NCBI RefSeq assembly: GCF_031877795.1
Contig: NW_027436632.1
Span: 248,001-312,000 of the forward strand
Direction of reading: 5' to 3'
Origin: Strix aluco
Lineage: Eukaryota > Chordata > Aves > Strigiformes > Strigidae
Length of the DNA: 64,000 nucleotides
The notes beneath the pieces were generated by a model, which saw only the letters and a program-made list of their open reading frames with translations, was not told the DNA's origin and did no database searches. How positions within the stretch are numbered: the first letter of the stretch is position 1; each line of letters starts with the position of its first letter. The position numbers and the translations under genes were made by a program. Positions 62,101 through 64,000 of this stretch are shown here, piece by piece.

Positions 62101-64000
62101 TGGCCCAGCACTGCTCTGCTCTGGGCAGGGGCAGCTGCTTTTGTAGGACAGTGTCACTGGCACAGAGACTCAGACGGGGCAGATGGCACTTGCTGGATGT
62201 TTTCCTGAGATTTCTGGCACAGCAGAAGTTGTCTCCAAGAGTCTGACAAAGTTGCCCGTGTAATCCGTTTGTGTTTGTCAGTGCAAGGAAAACAGATTTT
62301 TCAGTGTTTTTAATTTGCCTTTAAATAGAGAATAGGAAAAAAAGATCCTAACTCTGTATTTTTTTGTCAGACAACAGCTTAGAACCAGAGAAGAGATACT
62401 TATGAGTAAAATAAAACATTCAAATTACCTTAGTGGATCATTGGCAGCAAATTATGTTTCTGTGTTTAAAAACAATGACATATTTTGATTTTTAATTGGA
62501 ACTGGGCACGCAACTCCTTGAGGTTTTTTGAAAGCTTCACCATTCCCAAGTGCCACCTTCAGAGATGTACACATTACAGAACAGGTTAAACTGCCCCTTC
62601 AGTTTTCTGCTTGAAATGTGTCATAACAGTTCAGTTTATTTTGTTCAAAACCTGTAAATATAAAGGTTGTGATGGTAAGTAACAGAGCTTTGTCTCTCTG
62701 CCAAAAAGGCACTCAGTAGCATCTTGCATTGTCACTACAGATTTTGGACATAATAAAAAAGTAAGCAGTACTAATAATGACCATAGCAAAAACTGATCAA
62801 TAACACCACTCTATAGATATCCTAATAGCAATTAAAGTGGGAAGTTCATGGTAGTTTTTAATTTTGCAAGGGAAAAAGACTCACTGAGTAAATGCTCGCT
62901 ATTCCTCTGTGAAACTTCTTGTGAAGGGAGAGCAGCACGAGCCAGAACTGTGGCCTGATTTCACATGTACATCCAACTTCCATCGTGGCTTCGAAGTGTA
63001 GAACGGAGAGTCACATGCAGCTGGTTTCTCCATAGCTAGAAAAGTTAGAAACAGAGGGATTTCTGTATTTTCAGAATGACCTCTTGTACTAAGCTACACA
63101 TTTTCCCCAAAGCATTGTTTAATAAATCTGACACACTAATGGAGTAACTTAAGGTCTGCAGGGAAATGAAATAAAACTTGTCATCTTTTAAACTCTTTTA
63201 ACCCTGATCTACAGCTTCTGAAAGAGCACTGGGCACGGGGGAAACGGATTTTTGTGGGCTTTGCAGTGAAAGAATAGGTAGCATTATCAAATGAAAAGAG
63301 CGTGTTTGTGTTGGTCAAAAATAACCATTGCATGCTTGTGGCTAGGCGTGTTCTTAGGAGGATTGATGCTTAAGTCACTGAAAGGAAGGAGAAGAAGAAG
63401 TAATGACTAGAGAAGAAGTTAGTATTAAATTGGAATGAAACTAAACAGAAATCATAGGCTACTATAAAGTTAGTCCTCCAGCATTCTGGAAAAGTCCTAC
63501 TAAACTGAGAGTCCGAGTCCTGTTTCTGTTCTGTTATTTATGTAAGTGAATGGTGTATCTTAATCCAATTTTAAATGAGGGAAGAAACCTCCAGAACTGC
63601 TACCAATTTAACTTTATCTTGAAAGTCTTAGTGTGTTTTACCTGAAAAGTTGAGTTGCGAAGGAGCCTGGCTGGTGAGCTGCAGGAGGCGTGTAACACTA
63701 GCTTCTGGCTGTGCGTCCTTCAGAACGTGTTTAAAACGTGTCTGAGATACAGATGATTGGCCCGTGCTGTGTATTCTCAGTGGGTCAAGGAAAATACTGT
63801 TTCCTGAGCAAATTAGTATTTTTGGCTCTTTTTTTGGTGTGAAGAGAGGTGAAGGACTGCTATGTTCCAATGCTGGGTATAAGTTAGATTCCTTTCTGGC
63901 TGACACAGATTTTATTAATGACACGTACTTGTAAATCCTGTTCGGGTAAATGGAGCAGTTAGAAGATCAGCATCACAGAACATCACAGCCATCATTTAGA
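50111..64000 (+). other. PANK1: PANK1 intron 1, distal part
   Basis: Nearly 14 kb with no conserved exon. The next PANK1 exon should encode a conserved glycine-rich nucleotide-binding start (a GMDIGG-type motif); no such frame was found, so it lies beyond 64 kb. Slightly GC-rich patches at about 60.1-60.4 and 61.9-62.2 kb lack splice-framed coding potential. Short T- and A-runs are scattered. Confidence 0.55.

Noticed and set aside
61794..62246. Overlapping frames of 88-140 codons in a GC-rich patch
   Set aside because: Frames open on both strands together, low complexity, no splice signals in phase.
48377..64000. Looked for the PANK1-hosted microRNA (mir-107 family) and for PANK1 exon 2
   Set aside because: No matching hairpin or catalytic-domain exon was seen. 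In mammals the microRNA lies in a later intron, so absence here is expected.

Overview
This is a vertebrate nuclear window and most probably a bird. The genes are split into short exons with GT-AG introns, the promoters are CpG islands, a CR1-like LINE relic is present, and the LTR elements are of avian type. The host genes are KIF20B (kinesin-6) on the minus strand and PANK1 (pantothenate kinase 1) on the plus strand. They are arranged head to head, as they are in mammals. I found no tRNA, rRNA, CRISPR or bacterial-type feature.

Layout. (1) 1-18.3 kb: the 5' part of KIF20B. Fifteen coding exons were placed by splice sites and reading phase, encoding about 737 residues: the whole motor domain plus the start of the coiled coil. 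A noncoding first exon lies in a CpG island whose proximal promoter carries E2F-like, CCAAT and CHR-type sites. (2) 18.5-28 kb: intergenic DNA with a second CpG island (20.7-21.2 kb) and one well-formed plus-strand coding exon (22.79-22.96 kb) that I cannot assign to a known gene. (3) 28.07-28.52 kb: a minus-strand LTR. (4) 29.7-41.0 kb: a class I (gammaretrovirus-like) endogenous retrovirus inside an unusual array, A - LTR - internal - LTR - A' - LTR - B. A and A' are near-identical 1.87-kb host segments. The third LTR sits between 5-bp target duplications. The array is best explained by recombination between a solo LTR and the 5' LTR of a second provirus. The provirus is defective: gag is broken and interrupted by about 1 kb of non-retroviral-looking DNA, pol is open through protease and reverse transcriptase and then broken, and env is almost entirely gone. 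(5) 41-47.2 kb: intergenic DNA with a degenerate CR1-like relic. (6) 47.2-48.5 kb: a CpG island holding two alternative first exons of PANK1, alpha-type and beta-type, ending in the same phase. (7) 48.4-64 kb: PANK1 intron 1, containing a minus-strand ERV fragment at 49.5-50.1 kb. The next PANK1 exon was not found and probably lies beyond the window.

The two named genes do unrelated jobs. KIF20B is a mitotic and cytokinesis motor; PANK1 catalyses the committed step of coenzyme A synthesis. What links them is conserved neighbourhood, with the spacer enlarged here by retroviral insertion and duplication.
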